DNA from: Actinospica robiniae DSM 44927
Lineage (GTDB): Bacteria > Actinomycetota > Actinomycetes > Streptomycetales > Catenulisporaceae
Direction of reading: 5' to 3'
Length of the DNA stretch: 64,000 nt
Assembly: GCF_000504285.1 (NCBI RefSeq)
Contig: NZ_KI632511.1
Span: 4,213,372 to 4,277,371 of the forward strand
Made by a program: the position numbers and the translations under genes. Positions within the stretch are counted from its first letter, which is position 1; each line of letters begins with the position of its first letter. The notes beneath the pieces were generated by a model, which did no database searches, was not told the DNA's origin, and worked only from the letters and a program-made list of their open reading frames with translations. Positions 51,205-60,867 of the stretch are shown here, piece after piece.

Positions 51205-53445
51205 CTACAGCACCCCGACCAGTCGCAAGTCGAGGGCGGTGTGCCGCTTGCCCGAGCCGGGCGTCCGCACCGCCTGGGCCAGCGCCTTCTCCGAGCCGAC
51301 CAGCACCACGAGCTTCTTCGCCCGGGTGATGCCGGTGTAGAGCAGGTTCCGCTGGAGCATCATCCAGGCGCTGGTGGTGACCGGCATCACTACCACCGGG
51401 TACTCGGAACCCTGCGACCGGTGCACGGTGACGGCGTAGGCGTGCTGGAGCTCGTCGAGCTCGGCGAAGTCGTACGGGATCAGCTCGTCTTCGTCGGTGC
51501 GCACGGTCAGCCGCTGCTCCTCGGCGTCGATCGCGGTGACGATGCCGCCGGTGCCGTTGAACACGCCGTTGCGGCCTTTGTCGTAGTTGTTGCGGATCTG
51601 GGTGACCTTGTCGCCGATGCGGTACGTGCGGCCGCCGAAGCGCCGCTCCGGTGCGCCGTCGACGTGCGGGGTGAGCTCCTGCTGCAGCAGCAGGTTGAGG
51701 TTGCCGGCGCCGGCCGGGCCGCGGTGCAGCGGGGTGAGCACCTGCACGTCGCGGCGCGGATCGACGCCGAAGCGCTTCGGGATCCGGTGCACGGCCAGGT
51801 CGACGACGAGGCGGGCGGCCGGCTCGGCCTCGTCCTGGAGGAAGAGGTGGAAGTCGTCGAACTCGCGCAGCCGGGGCGGGCGGCCGGCGTTGATGCGGTG
51901 CGCGTTGACCACGACGCCGGACTCCTGCGCCTGCCGGAAGACCTGGGTCAGGCGGACCCGCGGGATCGGTTCGGCGGCCAGCAGGTCGCGCAGCACCTCG
52001 CCCGCGCCGACGCTCGGCAGCTGGTCCACGTCGCCGACCAGCAGCAGGTGGGTGCCCGGGCCGACCGCCTTGGCCAGCTTGTTGGCGAGCAGCACGTCCA
52101 GCATCGACGCCTCGTCCACCACGACGAGGTCGGCCGGCAGCGGCCGGTCCCGATCGAACGCCGCGTCCCCGCCCGGCTTGAGCTCGAGCAGCCGGTGCAC
52201 CGTCGCCGCCTCGGCGCCGGTGAGCTCGGCCAGCCGCTTGGCCGCGCGGCCGGTCGGCGCGGCCAGCACCACCTTGGCGCCCTTGGCCCGGGCGAGCTCG
52301 ACCACCGAGCGGACGGTGAAGGACTTGCCGCAGCCGGGGCCGCCGGTGAGCACCGCCACCCGGTGGGTGAGCGCGAGCCGCACGGCCTGCTCCTGCTCGG
52401 GCGCGAGCTCGTTCCCGGTGCGGCCACGCAGCCAGGCCAGGGCCTTGTCCCAGTCCACGCCCTGAAAGACGGCGAGCTTGTCGTCGGGGGCGCGGAGCAG
52501 ATCCAGCAGCTGCCGGCTGAGCGCGGCTTCGGCGCGGTGGAAGGGCACCAGGTAGATCGCCTCGGTGGAGCTGAACTCGCCGGGCAGGATCTCGCGGACG
52601 GCGCCCTCGAGCCCGAGCAGCTCCTCCAGGCAGTCGGCGCACAGCCGCTCGTCCACCTGCAGGATCTTCACGGCCTGCTCGATCAGCTTCTCCTTGGGCA
52701 GGAAGCAGTTGCCGGCGTCGGTGGCCTGGGAGAGCGCGTACTGCAGGCCGGCTTTGACCCGCTCCGGGCTGTCGTGCGGGATGCCCACGGCCACCGCGAT
52801 CGCGTCGGCGGTCTTGAAGCCGATGCCCCAGACGTCCGCGGCGAGCTTGTAAGGCTCCTGCTTCACTACGTCCACGGCCTCGTCGCCGTACTCCTTGTAG
52901 ATCCGCACCGCGATCGAGGTGGACACGCCCACGGATTGCAGGAAGACCATCACCTCCTTGATCGCCTTCTGCTCCACCCACGCGGCCGCGATCAGCTTGG
53001 TGCGCTTGGGCCCGAGGGTCGGCACCTCGATCAGCCGCTCGGCGTCGGTCTCGATGATCTCCAGAGTCGTGACGCCGAAGTGGGCCACGATCTTCTCCGC
53101 CGTCTTCGGGCCGATGCCCTTGATCAGGCCCGAACCGAGGTAGCGCTCGATGCCCTGGACCGTGGCCGGCAGCACGGTGGTGTAGTTCTCGACGTGGAAC
53201 TGGCGGCCGTACTGCGGGTGCGAGCCCCACCGCCCGCGCATCCGCAGCGACTCCCCCGGCTGCGCGCCGAGCAGCGCGCCGACCACGGTGAGCAGGTCCG
53301 CGCCGCGGCCGGTGTCGACCCGGGCGACAGTGTAGCCGTTGTCCTCGTTGCTGTAGGTGACGCGCTCGAGTACGCCTTCGAGCACAGACAGCCCGAAGCC
53401 GGGGACGAGTTCGTCCCCGGCTTCGGTGCTGTTCTTCGTGGCCAC
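51205..53445 (-). CDS. recD2: RecD2-type ATP-dependent DNA helicase
   Basis: 746 residues: N-terminal OB-like region, helix-hairpin-helix block (SGLIKGIGPKTAEKIVAHFG), then SF1B helicase motifs: Walker A TGGPGCGKSF, APTGRAAKRLAEL, Walker B VVVDEASMLD, LVGDVDQLPSVGAGEVLRD, VHRSQGSEYPVVVMP and NLLYTGITRAKKLVVLVGS. A stand-alone 5'-to-3' helicase for repair, independent of RecBC. An ATG two codons earlier (53451) is adjacent to TAGATT (a -10 box), so the GTG at 53445 is preferred as a leaderless start. Confidence 0.95.
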   Translation of the reverse strand: MATKNSTEAGDELVPGFGLSVLEGVLERVTYSNEDNGYTVARVDTGRGADLLTVVGALLGAQPGESLRMRGRWGSHPQYGRQFHVENYTTVLPATVQGIERYLGSGLIKGIGPKTAEKIVAHFGVTTLEIIETDAERLIEVPTLGPKRTKLIAAAWVEQKAIKEVMVFLQSVGVSTSIAVRIYKEYGDEAVDVVKQEPYKLAADVWGIGFKTADAIAVAVGIPHDSPERVKAGLQYALSQATDAGNCFLPKEKLIEQAVKILQVDERLCADCLEELLGLEGAVREILPGEFSSTEAIYLVPFHRAEAALSRQLLDLLRAPDDKLAVFQGVDWDKALAWLRGRTGNELAPEQEQAVRLALTHRVAVLTGGPGCGKSFTVRSVVELARAKGAKVVLAAPTGRAAKRLAELTGAEAATVHRLLELKPGGDAAFDRDRPLPADLVVVDEASMLDVLLANKLAKAVGPGTHLLLVGDVDQLPSVGAGEVLRDLLAAEPIPRVRLTQVFRQAQESGVVVNAHRINAGRPPRLREFDDFHLFLQDEAEPAARLVVDLAVHRIPKRFGVDPRRDVQVLTPLHRGPAGAGNLNLLLQQELTPHVDGAPERRFGGRTYRIGDKVTQIRNNYDKGRNGVFNGTGGIVTAIDAEEQRLTVRTDEDELIPYDFAELDELQHAYAVTVHRSQGSEYPVVVMPVTTSAWMMLQRNLLYTGITRAKKLVVLVGSEKALAQAVRTPGSGKRHTALDLRLVGVL

Positions 53446-53457
53446 GCCCATAATCTA
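53445..53457 (-). promoter_or_regulatory. -10 box for recD2
   Basis: Minus strand: TAGATT (53457-53452), six bases, GTG at 53445. The ATG at 53451 follows the box directly, too near to be in the transcript. Confidence 0.45.
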
Positions 53458-53493
53458 GCGTCCCGGGCCGACAAACCGTCGCTGCCGTGGGCG

Positions 53494-56400
53494 CTACTCG
53501 GAGATCGTCACCGTGGCCGTGCCGTCGGCGTTGAACACCACCGTTCCGTCGTCCTCCAGGTCGGTGGGCTGGTCGCTGAAGGTCTGGTCGTCGTCGAAGT
53601 AGTCGGTGTAGTCCCCGCTCTCCGACGCGACGGTCCCGTCCGCGGTCCAGTCGAAGCTGCCGTCCGACTCCGAGGAGCTCAGATCGACGTCCACGGTGCC
53701 GACGGTCGTGATGGTCCAGGTGACGTTGTTGCAGAGGTAGTAGTCGTAGTAGTTGTCGATGCCGCAGTCGCCCTCGCCGGTCTCGGCCTGGGTGGCGCAG
53801 TCGTCGAGCGCGTCGCTGTAGGCCTTCTGCACCGCGGCTTGGCCGGCGCTGCTGAGCGACGGGTCGGGCAGGGTGACGTTCTGCTCGTCCCCGTCGCCGT
53901 AGACGGCGTAGGTCTCGCCGTCCTCGGTGTGGTCCTGCGGCACGATCGTGGTGGACTCGGCGGCGAAGTCAGGGTTCTTCGGCTCGGCGATGACGTGCGC
54001 GCCGGGGAAGACCAGGACGCCGTCCTGGGCCGTGAACGACACGCCGTCCACGGTCGCCGTGCTCGACCAGCCGCCCTGCACGTCGACGTACAGGTACGGG
54101 TTCGGCAGCACCCACTTGCCCTGGGCGTTCTGGACGGCCAGGTACAGGTCGTCGAGCTGCTTGCCGTGCACCGTGTACTTGACGATCACGACCGTCAGGT
54201 TGCTGCCGGGGATCTTGGCGCTGGCGAACTGCTGCTGCTCCTCGGCCGTCGGCTTGCGGGTCGAGACCACGGAGAAGTTCGACGGCCGGTTCGACGCGTC
54301 GGCCAGGGTCGCGGCCGAGTCGATCACCTTGAGATCGGTGACCGTGTTGACGGCCAGCGCCTCGGCGTCCTTTGCGTCGCCCGCGGCGAGGTCGTTGAAG
54401 TAGGACGTGACCGCTCCGCCGGGTCCGTTCTCGGAACCGCCGGCGATGAAGTGGTAGGCGAGGAATCCGCCGCCCGCGAGCACCACCAGGACCAGTGGAA
54501 CGACGATCTTGCGCTGCAACCTGTTGCGCAGTCCGGGCTGGCCGGGGACGCCCGGCTGCTGCGCCCACTGGCCGGTCGGCTGTCCGGGCGTGGCCCACTG
54601 AGCCGGGTACTGCTGTTGCGGATACGGCTGCGCGTACTGCTGCGGATACTGCTGGGCGTAGGACTGAGCCGGATCCGCCTGGCCCGGCGGCGGGAACTGC
54701 GGGGTCTGCGATGAGTCCGGCGGCAGCTCGTGCGTGCCCGAGCCCTCCTGCGGCAGCGGCACGGTCGGGCCCTGGCCGGACTGCCCGGTCTGGCCGAGCT
54801 GCTCGGTCTGCCCGGTCTGGCCGAGCTGCTCGGTCTGCCCGGAGTGGCCGAGCTGCTCAGTCTGCTCGGTCTGTCCCCACGGAGCCTGCTGCTGCATCTG
54901 CGCGTACTGCTGTTGCGGCGGCTGGGGCTGCTGCAGCTGCGGCTGAGCGAACTGCTGGGGGTATTGCTGCTGGTACTGCTGCTGCTGGGCCAGGTACTGC
55001 TGGTACTGCGCGTACTCCGGCGTCCCCTGCGGCGGAATGCCGGCCGGCGGACGCGGCGTCGCCGGCTGGAACCGGTGGCCGAGCGAGAGCGAGAGCGCGA
55101 CGTATGCCAACAGGAACCACAGCGCGCTCAGTCCGAGGGCGCCGAGCAGGCTCGGGCCGAGCGAGACCGTGACGTTCATCCCGCCGAGTCCGCCGGCGTT
55201 GCCGCTGAAGTTCACCGAGAGCGCGCCGAGCAGGACGACGACCAGCGCGGCGACCAGACCCACGACGATCGAGCGCCAGGCGCCGTTCGGCGCGTACTCG
55301 TCCCGGTTCACCGCGAAGCGGCGAGTGGTGCGGGCGAGGACGGCGGGCGCGAGCGTACCCACGATGACGCCGCCGAGCAGCAGCCAGACGCCCCACGGGT
55401 GCACGCCCTGGAAGATGCCGAGCCCGGTCGAGCCGGACGTCGGAGAGCCGTCGAAGGTGTCGCCGGTGCTCTGGCCGAGCACGCTGGCGCCGACTCCGCC
55501 GCCGACGAACAGGGTCACGCCCATGCCGATAAAGCTGCCGTACACCGCCAGGTTCGGCAGCAGCACGAGCAGGCCGAGCAGCAAGGCGGTGCGGTACGGG
55601 CCGGTGGACGGGTCGGAGAAGGCCTCGATGGCCAGCCAGATCCACAGGCCGACCGCGATCAGCGTCCCCATGACGCTCATCTGCTGCCAGGCGGTGCGCA
55701 CGGCCGGACGCCACAGGGTGATCGCGGCCTTGACGCGATCCGCGCGCGCGTCCGAGGTGGTCTCGGCGTGCAGCCACACGCCGAACCGGCCGAGCAGCCC
55801 GACCGCGAGGGTCAGCAGCAGCGGGCCGAGGAAGACGAAGCCGGGGCTGAGCCCGATCGAGCCGGACATTGCGCCGAAGCCGAGATCGGAGCGGATCGCG
55901 TTGCTTTCGAACGCATTGTCCACCTGGGAGGTGAGCGCCAGGATCATCAGGATCAGCGAGACGCCGAGTCCGGTCAGCGCGCTGCGCAGGAACAGCTGGG
56001 CGAGGTTCTGGCTGGGCAGTTGCCGCTCGCGACGACGCGCGAGCACGTAGATGAGGAAGAGCACGACGATCGTCAGCGCCCAGACGGTGATCCGCAGGGT
56101 GATGTTCAGCGAGGCGTCCAGGCCCAGGCCCTCGCTGTCGTCGGTGCTCAGGCTGCCGGAGCCGGTGATCGGCGCGCCGAGGCTGGCGCCGAGGAGCCAG
56201 GCGCTGAGCTTGTAGGCGTAGCTCGCGGGCACGTGCGCGTTGGCGATTCCGGCGTAGACGACCAGGAGCAGCGCGACCAGGACGCTGACGAACCCGACCG
56301 CGAGGGCGCGCACGGCGTCGTACGCCGAGGCCAGGAAGTCGAATCCGGTCAGCGGTGGCGGGCCTGAGCGCCGGGCGGGCGCCGGAGGCTGCGGCGGATA

Positions 56401-56994
56401 CTGCTGGAACTGGGTCTGGTACGGCGATGCGCCCTGGTAGGGCGGCGGAGGGTACTGGCCCGGGATCCCCGCGGCCTGCTGCGGGTTCTGCGCCTGCTGC
56501 GGGAACTGCTGCCCTTGCTGCGGGAACTGGGCCTGCTGCGGGATCTGTCCCTGCTGCGGGTACTGGGCCGCGGCAGGGGGCTGGTTCGGGTACGCGCCGG
56601 ACGCGTCCGGGCCACCGACCTGGGGTGCGTCGACTTGAGGCACACCGACCTGGGGCGCGGGCGCGGCCGCCTGCTGCGGCACCACTTGCGTCGCCGCTGC
56701 CTCGACCGGAACCGTCGTTTCGGCCTGCGGCCGCAGCTGCGGAACCACCATCGTCGGCTCGGCGGCCGGCTCGGCGTCGGTCGCGGGCTCCGGCTCAGCC
56801 ACAGCCTCGCGGGTCGGCACGATCTCGGTGACCGCCGCCACCTCGGTGATCTCTTCGACCTCTACCTCCGCCACCTCGCCGGCCTCCGGCGCGTGCGCCG
56901 CCGGCTGTGCGTCTTCGACCTCCGGAACTTCGTCCGCTCCCGCCTGAGCGTCCGTCGGTTCCGGTGCGTACTGCGGATCGTCGTTCTCCGACAA
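53494..56994 (-). CDS. Large multi-helix membrane protein with Q/P-rich linkers, unrecognised
   Basis: 1166 residues. Residues 1-210: acidic, then a Pro/Gln-rich tail (PQQGQIPQQAQFPQQGQQFP). About 220-660: some ten membrane helices (AVGFVSVLVALLLVVYAGIA and others). About 665-850: Gln/Tyr/Pro-rich linker with a TEQLGQTGQ repeat. Near 865: one more membrane helix (IVVPLVLVVLAGGGFLAYHF). About 890-1166: extracytoplasmic beta domain with Cys pairs and an Asp/Glu-rich end. No family recognised. TTG at 56994 has AGAGGA upstream and gives a normal hydrophilic start. Possibly an envelope scaffold or signal protein. Confidence 0.75.
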   Translation of the reverse strand: MSENDDPQYAPEPTDAQAGADEVPEVEDAQPAAHAPEAGEVAEVEVEEITEVAAVTEIVPTREAVAEPEPATDAEPAAEPTMVVPQLRPQAETTVPVEAAATQVVPQQAAAPAPQVGVPQVDAPQVGGPDASGAYPNQPPAAAQYPQQGQIPQQAQFPQQGQQFPQQAQNPQQAAGIPGQYPPPPYQGASPYQTQFQQYPPQPPAPARRSGPPPLTGFDFLASAYDAVRALAVGFVSVLVALLLVVYAGIANAHVPASYAYKLSAWLLGASLGAPITGSGSLSTDDSEGLGLDASLNITLRITVWALTIVVLFLIYVLARRRERQLPSQNLAQLFLRSALTGLGVSLILMILALTSQVDNAFESNAIRSDLGFGAMSGSIGLSPGFVFLGPLLLTLAVGLLGRFGVWLHAETTSDARADRVKAAITLWRPAVRTAWQQMSVMGTLIAVGLWIWLAIEAFSDPSTGPYRTALLLGLLVLLPNLAVYGSFIGMGVTLFVGGGVGASVLGQSTGDTFDGSPTSGSTGLGIFQGVHPWGVWLLLGGVIVGTLAPAVLARTTRRFAVNRDEYAPNGAWRSIVVGLVAALVVVLLGALSVNFSGNAGGLGGMNVTVSLGPSLLGALGLSALWFLLAYVALSLSLGHRFQPATPRPPAGIPPQGTPEYAQYQQYLAQQQQYQQQYPQQFAQPQLQQPQPPQQQYAQMQQQAPWGQTEQTEQLGHSGQTEQLGQTGQTEQLGQTGQSGQGPTVPLPQEGSGTHELPPDSSQTPQFPPPGQADPAQSYAQQYPQQYAQPYPQQQYPAQWATPGQPTGQWAQQPGVPGQPGLRNRLQRKIVVPLVLVVLAGGGFLAYHFIAGGSENGPGGAVTSYFNDLAAGDAKDAEALAVNTVTDLKVIDSAATLADASNRPSNFSVVSTRKPTAEEQQQFASAKIPGSNLTVVIVKYTVHGKQLDDLYLAVQNAQGKWVLPNPYLYVDVQGGWSSTATVDGVSFTAQDGVLVFPGAHVIAEPKNPDFAAESTTIVPQDHTEDGETYAVYGDGDEQNVTLPDPSLSSAGQAAVQKAYSDALDDCATQAETGEGDCGIDNYYDYYLCNNVTWTITTVGTVDVDLSSSESDGSFDWTADGTVASESGDYTDYFDDDQTFSDQPTDLEDDGTVVFNADGTATVTISE

Positions 56995-57224
56995 CGTTCC
57001 TCTCCCCTCCAGAAAATGACCCCACGGCTCCGCTGATCTCCGGACAGTCTCGCCCCACCTCTTCGGGACCGCCCCCCGGGGCCGCGCAGCGTGCGGCCTA
57101 GAGCCCGTCCGGGTACAACGTAGGTCCAATCAGGGCCGATGCGCGAAGACCCGGGCGGAAATGTTATCCATCTGTGCGTCCGCGCGCGCCGCTGAGAATG
57201 CGCGGGCGCGCGGCCGCGGCTGGG

Positions 57225-57237
57225 TAGGCTCAGATCA
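57225..57237 (+). promoter_or_regulatory. -10 box for a leaderless start (flavin reductase)
   Basis: TAGGCT (57225-57230), CAGATC, ATG at 57237. Confidence 0.5.
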
Positions 57238-57884
57238 TGCGTGCCGAGTTCGAACCGGTGGCCAGTGCGCCCCGGGATTTCTACCGACTGCTCACCGCGC
57301 TGGTCACCCCGCGCCCGATCGCCTGGGTCTCCAGCCGCTCTCCCGAAGGGGTCGACAACCTCGCTCCCCACTCGTTCTTCACCGTCGTCGCATCGGATCC
57401 GCCGATGGTCGCGTTCTCCTCGGTGGGCCGCAAGGACACACTGCGCAACGTGAAGGCCACCGGGGAGTTCGTGGTGAACCTGACCACCGCCGCGTTGACC
57501 GAGCAGGTGAACCTGACCGGGACCGACTTCCCGCCGGAGCTCAGCGAGTTCGACACGGTCGGGCTGGGGCGCGAGCCGAGCGTCCGGGTGGCGCCGCCGC
57601 GGGTCTCGGACGCGCCGGCCGCGCTCGAGTGCGTCGTGCACACGCTGGTGGAGCTCGGCGACTCGACGCTGGTGATCGGCCGGGTGCTGGTGGCCGCGGT
57701 GGCCGAGGAAGTGATGGTGGACGGGCATCCGGACATCAACCTGCTCCGGCCGATGGCCCGGCTGGGCAAGGACGAGTGGTCCGAGATCGGCGAGGTGCGC
57801 TCGCTCGCCCGGGTGCGCTACCGGGACTGGTCCGAGCAGGCGGGGCCGGGCCCGGAGGGTTCCACATCCCGGGAAGGCTCTTGA
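57237..57884 (+). CDS. Flavin reductase family protein
   Basis: 215 residues: split-barrel flavin reductase-like domain (RPIAWVSSRSPEGVDNLAPHSFFTVVASDPPMVAFS, GRKDTLRNVKATGEFVVNL, LGREPSVRVAPPRV), like the DIM6/NTAB group. It binds FMN and may reduce it for a monooxygenase; partner unknown. The leaderless start is supported by the -10 box. A 20-bp-stem hairpin lies about 130 bp downstream. Confidence 0.9.
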   Translation: MRAEFEPVASAPRDFYRLLTALVTPRPIAWVSSRSPEGVDNLAPHSFFTVVASDPPMVAFSSVGRKDTLRNVKATGEFVVNLTTAALTEQVNLTGTDFPPELSEFDTVGLGREPSVRVAPPRVSDAPAALECVVHTLVELGDSTLVIGRVLVAAVAEEVMVDGHPDINLLRPMARLGKDEWSEIGEVRSLARVRYRDWSEQAGPGPEGSTSREGS

Positions 57885-58453
57885 CACGAGGTTGCCGTGA
57901 GGTGAACTCTGTAGGACGGTTCCGGTCAATGTCGACCGGAACCTCTGTGCTTCTCCGGGCCGTGCGCGCCGGAGATCCGGCTTCTCCCCGTGGCCCGTCG
58001 CGCTAGCGGCGGGTGCGGGCCCGCGTCACGACGGGTGCGGCCGTCGTGACGCGGGCCCGCTCGAACACCCCGCACCGGGTGGGAGAACCCTGGTGCGCTT
58101 CGCTCAGTTCGCTCAGGACCGAACAGGTCAGGGCACGAACCCCACGCGGCACATGTTCGTTCACGTGCGTTTCCGGGTGCCGATGATCGCGGCCGTTCCC
58201 GTGGCCGCCACCCCTGATCTTCTCCTCTGACTCCCCATCAGTGAACACACGCCCTCCGATACCAGAGTGGTTAAGGACGCTTGACAAGGATGTCAGGGCA
58301 CGATTTGCTCAGTGCAGCATTGTTGGTTCACGTTGAAAATCTGCTGCAAAGCGTTCGGACTTGTCGGGCAGGTCCTGTGCAGCCCGCGGTCCGGTCCTGT
58401 GCGCCCACCGCACAGGTCTCCATCCGCAATGACGCACCTTGGAGGCAGTCGTC
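57885..58453. other. 570-bp intergenic region with hairpins and a promoter-like TTGACA
   Basis: No gene seen. It contains a 20-bp perfect hairpin (58015-58060), TTGACA at 58281-58286 within the palindrome TGACA-AGGA-TGTCA, and another hairpin CCTGTGCG/CGCACAGG (58396-58416). The last two lie upstream of the sugar-binding protein gene and may be its promoter and operator. Confidence 0.6.
58015..58060 (+). terminator. Perfect 20-bp stem hairpin after the flavin reductase
   Basis: GCGGGCCCGCGTCACGACGG (58015-58034) and its exact complement (58041-58060) around a 6-base loop. No T tract. Probably terminates the flavin reductase transcript. Confidence 0.55.
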
Positions 58454-59815
58454 GTGACCTCGCACCAATCCTTCAACCCGGCCTCGGACCCTACCCACAC
58501 CCCGTCCGCGGCCGCGTTCTCCTCACCCGTGCTCGCCCGCCGCGGCCTGCTCAAGGGCCTGCTCGCCACCGCCGGCGTGGCCGCGGTGCCCGGGCTGGCC
58601 GGCTGCTCCTCCTCGTCCTCGTCGGGCGGGGGCGGAGCATCGAGCAGCACCGTCTCGTTCGGCTCGAACGCGGCGGTACCCGAGCCGAAGGGCGCCTACC
58701 AGACCCTGTTCGCGGCCGCGAAGAAAGCGACCGGGCTCACCGTCGATGTGAACTGGGTCGACCACAACACCTTCCAGCAGAACATCACCACCTATCTGCA
58801 GGGCAATCCGCAGGACGTGTTCAACTGGTTCGCCGGGGAACGCTGCCAGTACTTCGCCGCGCAGGGCCTGACCGGCAACGTCGACGACGTCTGGAACGCC
58901 ATCGGCTCCTCCTACAGCGACGCGATGAAGGCCCAGAGTAAGGGGGCTGACGGGCACTACTACTTCGTGCCCTTCGACTACTACCCGTGGGCCGTGTTCT
59001 ACAGCAAGAGCGTGTTCGCGGCCAAGGGCTACACCGCCCCGACCACCTGGGACGACTTCATAGCGCTGGCCAAGAAGATGAAGACGGACGGGCTGATCCC
59101 GATCGCCTTCACCGACAAGGACGGCTGGCCGGCCATGGGCACGTTCGACTATCTCAATATGCGTATCAACGGCTACCAGTTCCACATCAACCTGATGCGC
59201 ACCGGCCAGGGCTGGAACAGCCCGCAGGTCTCTGCGGTCTTCGACCAGTGGCGCCAGCTGATCCCGTACTACTCCCCCGGCTTCCTCGGCCTGACCTGGC
59301 AGGAGGGCGCGAACCAGATCCTGAACAAGCAGGCCGGGATGATGGTGCTCGGGCTCGACCAGATCGGCACGATCTTCACCGGACCCAACGCCGACGACCT
59401 CGGCTTCTTCGCGTTCCCGGAGATCAACCCGACCTACGGCCAGGACTCGGTCGAGGCGCCGATCGACGGGTTCATGATCTCCCGTTCGCCGAAGAACCGG
59501 GCCGGCGCGGCCAAGCTGCTCGAGTACCTCGGCACGGCCGCCGCGCAGCAGACCTGGCTCGGCTCGAACCCGGCGGACATCGCCACCGCGAACGGGGTGG
59601 ACACCAGCAAGTACACCAAGCCGCAGACGGCCGCCATCTCGCTGATCGGCAGCGCCAAGAACCTCTCCCAGTTCATGGACCGCGACACCCTGCCGAGCTT
59701 CGCCGACCCGGTCATGCTCCCGGCCATCCAGAAGTTCCTGAGCAGCCCGAACGATGTCTCCTCGCTGCTGTCGAGCATCGACGGCCAGGCCAAGACGATC
59801 TTCGCCACCAGCTGA
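58454..59815 (+). CDS. Sugar ABC transporter substrate-binding lipoprotein (Tat-type signal)
   Basis: 453 residues. A twin-arginine signal with lipobox (ARRGLLKGLLATAGVAAVPGLAGC), a Ser/Gly linker, then an SBP_bac_1 domain (HNTFQQNITTYLQGNPQDVFNWF, TWDDFIALAKKMKTDGLIPIAF, NKQAGMMVLGLDQIGTIF). It captures a sugar for the two permeases that follow. GTG at 58454 has GGAGG 8 bases upstream. Located with DeoR, galT and galK, so galactose or a galactoside is likely, but unproved. Confidence 0.92.
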   Translation: MTSHQSFNPASDPTHTPSAAAFSSPVLARRGLLKGLLATAGVAAVPGLAGCSSSSSSGGGGASSSTVSFGSNAAVPEPKGAYQTLFAAAKKATGLTVDVNWVDHNTFQQNITTYLQGNPQDVFNWFAGERCQYFAAQGLTGNVDDVWNAIGSSYSDAMKAQSKGADGHYYFVPFDYYPWAVFYSKSVFAAKGYTAPTTWDDFIALAKKMKTDGLIPIAFTDKDGWPAMGTFDYLNMRINGYQFHINLMRTGQGWNSPQVSAVFDQWRQLIPYYSPGFLGLTWQEGANQILNKQAGMMVLGLDQIGTIFTGPNADDLGFFAFPEINPTYGQDSVEAPIDGFMISRSPKNRAGAAKLLEYLGTAAAQQTWLGSNPADIATANGVDTSKYTKPQTAAISLIGSAKNLSQFMDRDTLPSFADPVMLPAIQKFLSSPNDVSSLLSSIDGQAKTIFATS

Positions 59816-59832
59816 GCCGGACAGCGCCCCGC

Positions 59833-59862
59833 GATACCCCGGGGGCCGGCCCCCGGGGTATC
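59833..59862 (+). repeat. 30-bp perfect palindrome between binding protein and permease
   Basis: GATACCCCGGGGGCC (59833-59847) followed directly by its exact complement (59848-59862). A stable hairpin between genes of a sugar importer operon, likely to stabilise the binding-protein mRNA relative to the permease part. Confidence 0.7.
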
Positions 59863-59916
59863 AGACCCCTGTCCACACTCCGCTTCAGGCGGCCGCGAGA
59901 GGGAACCACCGACCTG

Positions 59917-60867
59917 ATGACGTCTACTTCCATACCAACCGCCGCGTCCGCGCCCGCGCGCGGACGCCGCCGTCGCCTGCGGCAGTACTCCGGCCGCGAC
60001 CGGGCCGCGCTGACGCTGATGGCCGGCGTGCCGCTGCTGCTGTCCGTCTGCCTGGTCTGGCTGCCCGCGCTGGCCACCGTCGCGCTCTCCTTCTTCAACT
60101 GGACCGGCATCGGCGGCTTCGCCCAGATGAAGCCGGCCGGCCTGGAGAACTACCGGATCGCCTTCACGATCTACCCCGAGTTCCCGCCCGCGATCGAGCA
60201 CAACCTGCTCTGGCTCGGCGTCTTCTTCCTCGTGCCCGCGCCGTTCGGGCTGTTCCTGGCGCTGCAGCTGCACAAGGGGCTGGCGCTCTCCCGGATCTAC
60301 CAGTCGATCCTGTTCCTGCCGGTGGTGCTCTCCCTCGCCCTGGTCGGGTTCATGACCGAGCTCGTCTTCTCCCCCACCGAGGGCCTGGTCAACAACCTGA
60401 CCGGGCACGCCGGGCAGAACAACCTGATCGACTGGCTCGGCAATCCCCGGCTCAACATCTGGGCCGTGCTGATCATGGCCTGCTGGCGGCAGACCGGCTA
60501 CGTCATGATCCTGTTCCTGGCCGGGCTCAAGGCCGTGGACCCCTCGCTGCAGGAGGCCGCGTCACTGGACGGGGCCAACGAGTGGCAGGCGTTCCGGCAC
60601 GTGGTGTGGCCCGCCCTGCGGCCGATCAACGTGGTGGTCGTGGTGATCACGGTGATCGAGTCGCTGCGCGCCTTCGACATCGTCTACATCATCAATCAGG
60701 GCACGAACGGCCTGGAGCTGCTCTCCACCCTGATCACCACCAACCTGATCGGCGAGACCAGCCGGATCGGCTTCGCCTCGGCGCTCGCGACCATCCTGCT
60801 GGTGATCTCGCTGGCCTTCGTGCTGCCGTACGTCTACAGCACCTTCCGGAAGGACACCCGGCCATGA
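59917..60867 (+). CDS. Sugar ABC transporter permease (MalF type)
   Basis: 316 residues, six membrane helices, EAA motif LQEAASLDGANEWQAFRHVVWPAL. First permease of a CUT1 importer. ATG at 59917; the purine-rich AGGGA lies about 12 bases upstream, rather far. The stop overlaps the next start (ATGA). No ATPase gene is in this operon, so a shared ATPase is expected. Confidence 0.92.
   Translation: MTSTSIPTAASAPARGRRRRLRQYSGRDRAALTLMAGVPLLLSVCLVWLPALATVALSFFNWTGIGGFAQMKPAGLENYRIAFTIYPEFPPAIEHNLLWLGVFFLVPAPFGLFLALQLHKGLALSRIYQSILFLPVVLSLALVGFMTELVFSPTEGLVNNLTGHAGQNNLIDWLGNPRLNIWAVLIMACWRQTGYVMILFLAGLKAVDPSLQEAASLDGANEWQAFRHVVWPALRPINVVVVVITVIESLRAFDIVYIINQGTNGLELLSTLITTNLIGETSRIGFASALATILLVISLAFVLPYVYSTFRKDTRP

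Noticed and set aside
51193-54714. A plus-strand open frame of 1173 codons
   Set aside because: Runs antisense through recD2 and the end of the next gene; composition is that of a shadow frame.
58262-58310. tRNA-like string (GAGTGGTTAAGG)
   Set aside because: No acceptor stem, anticodon arm or T-loop (GTTCRA) can be arranged around it.
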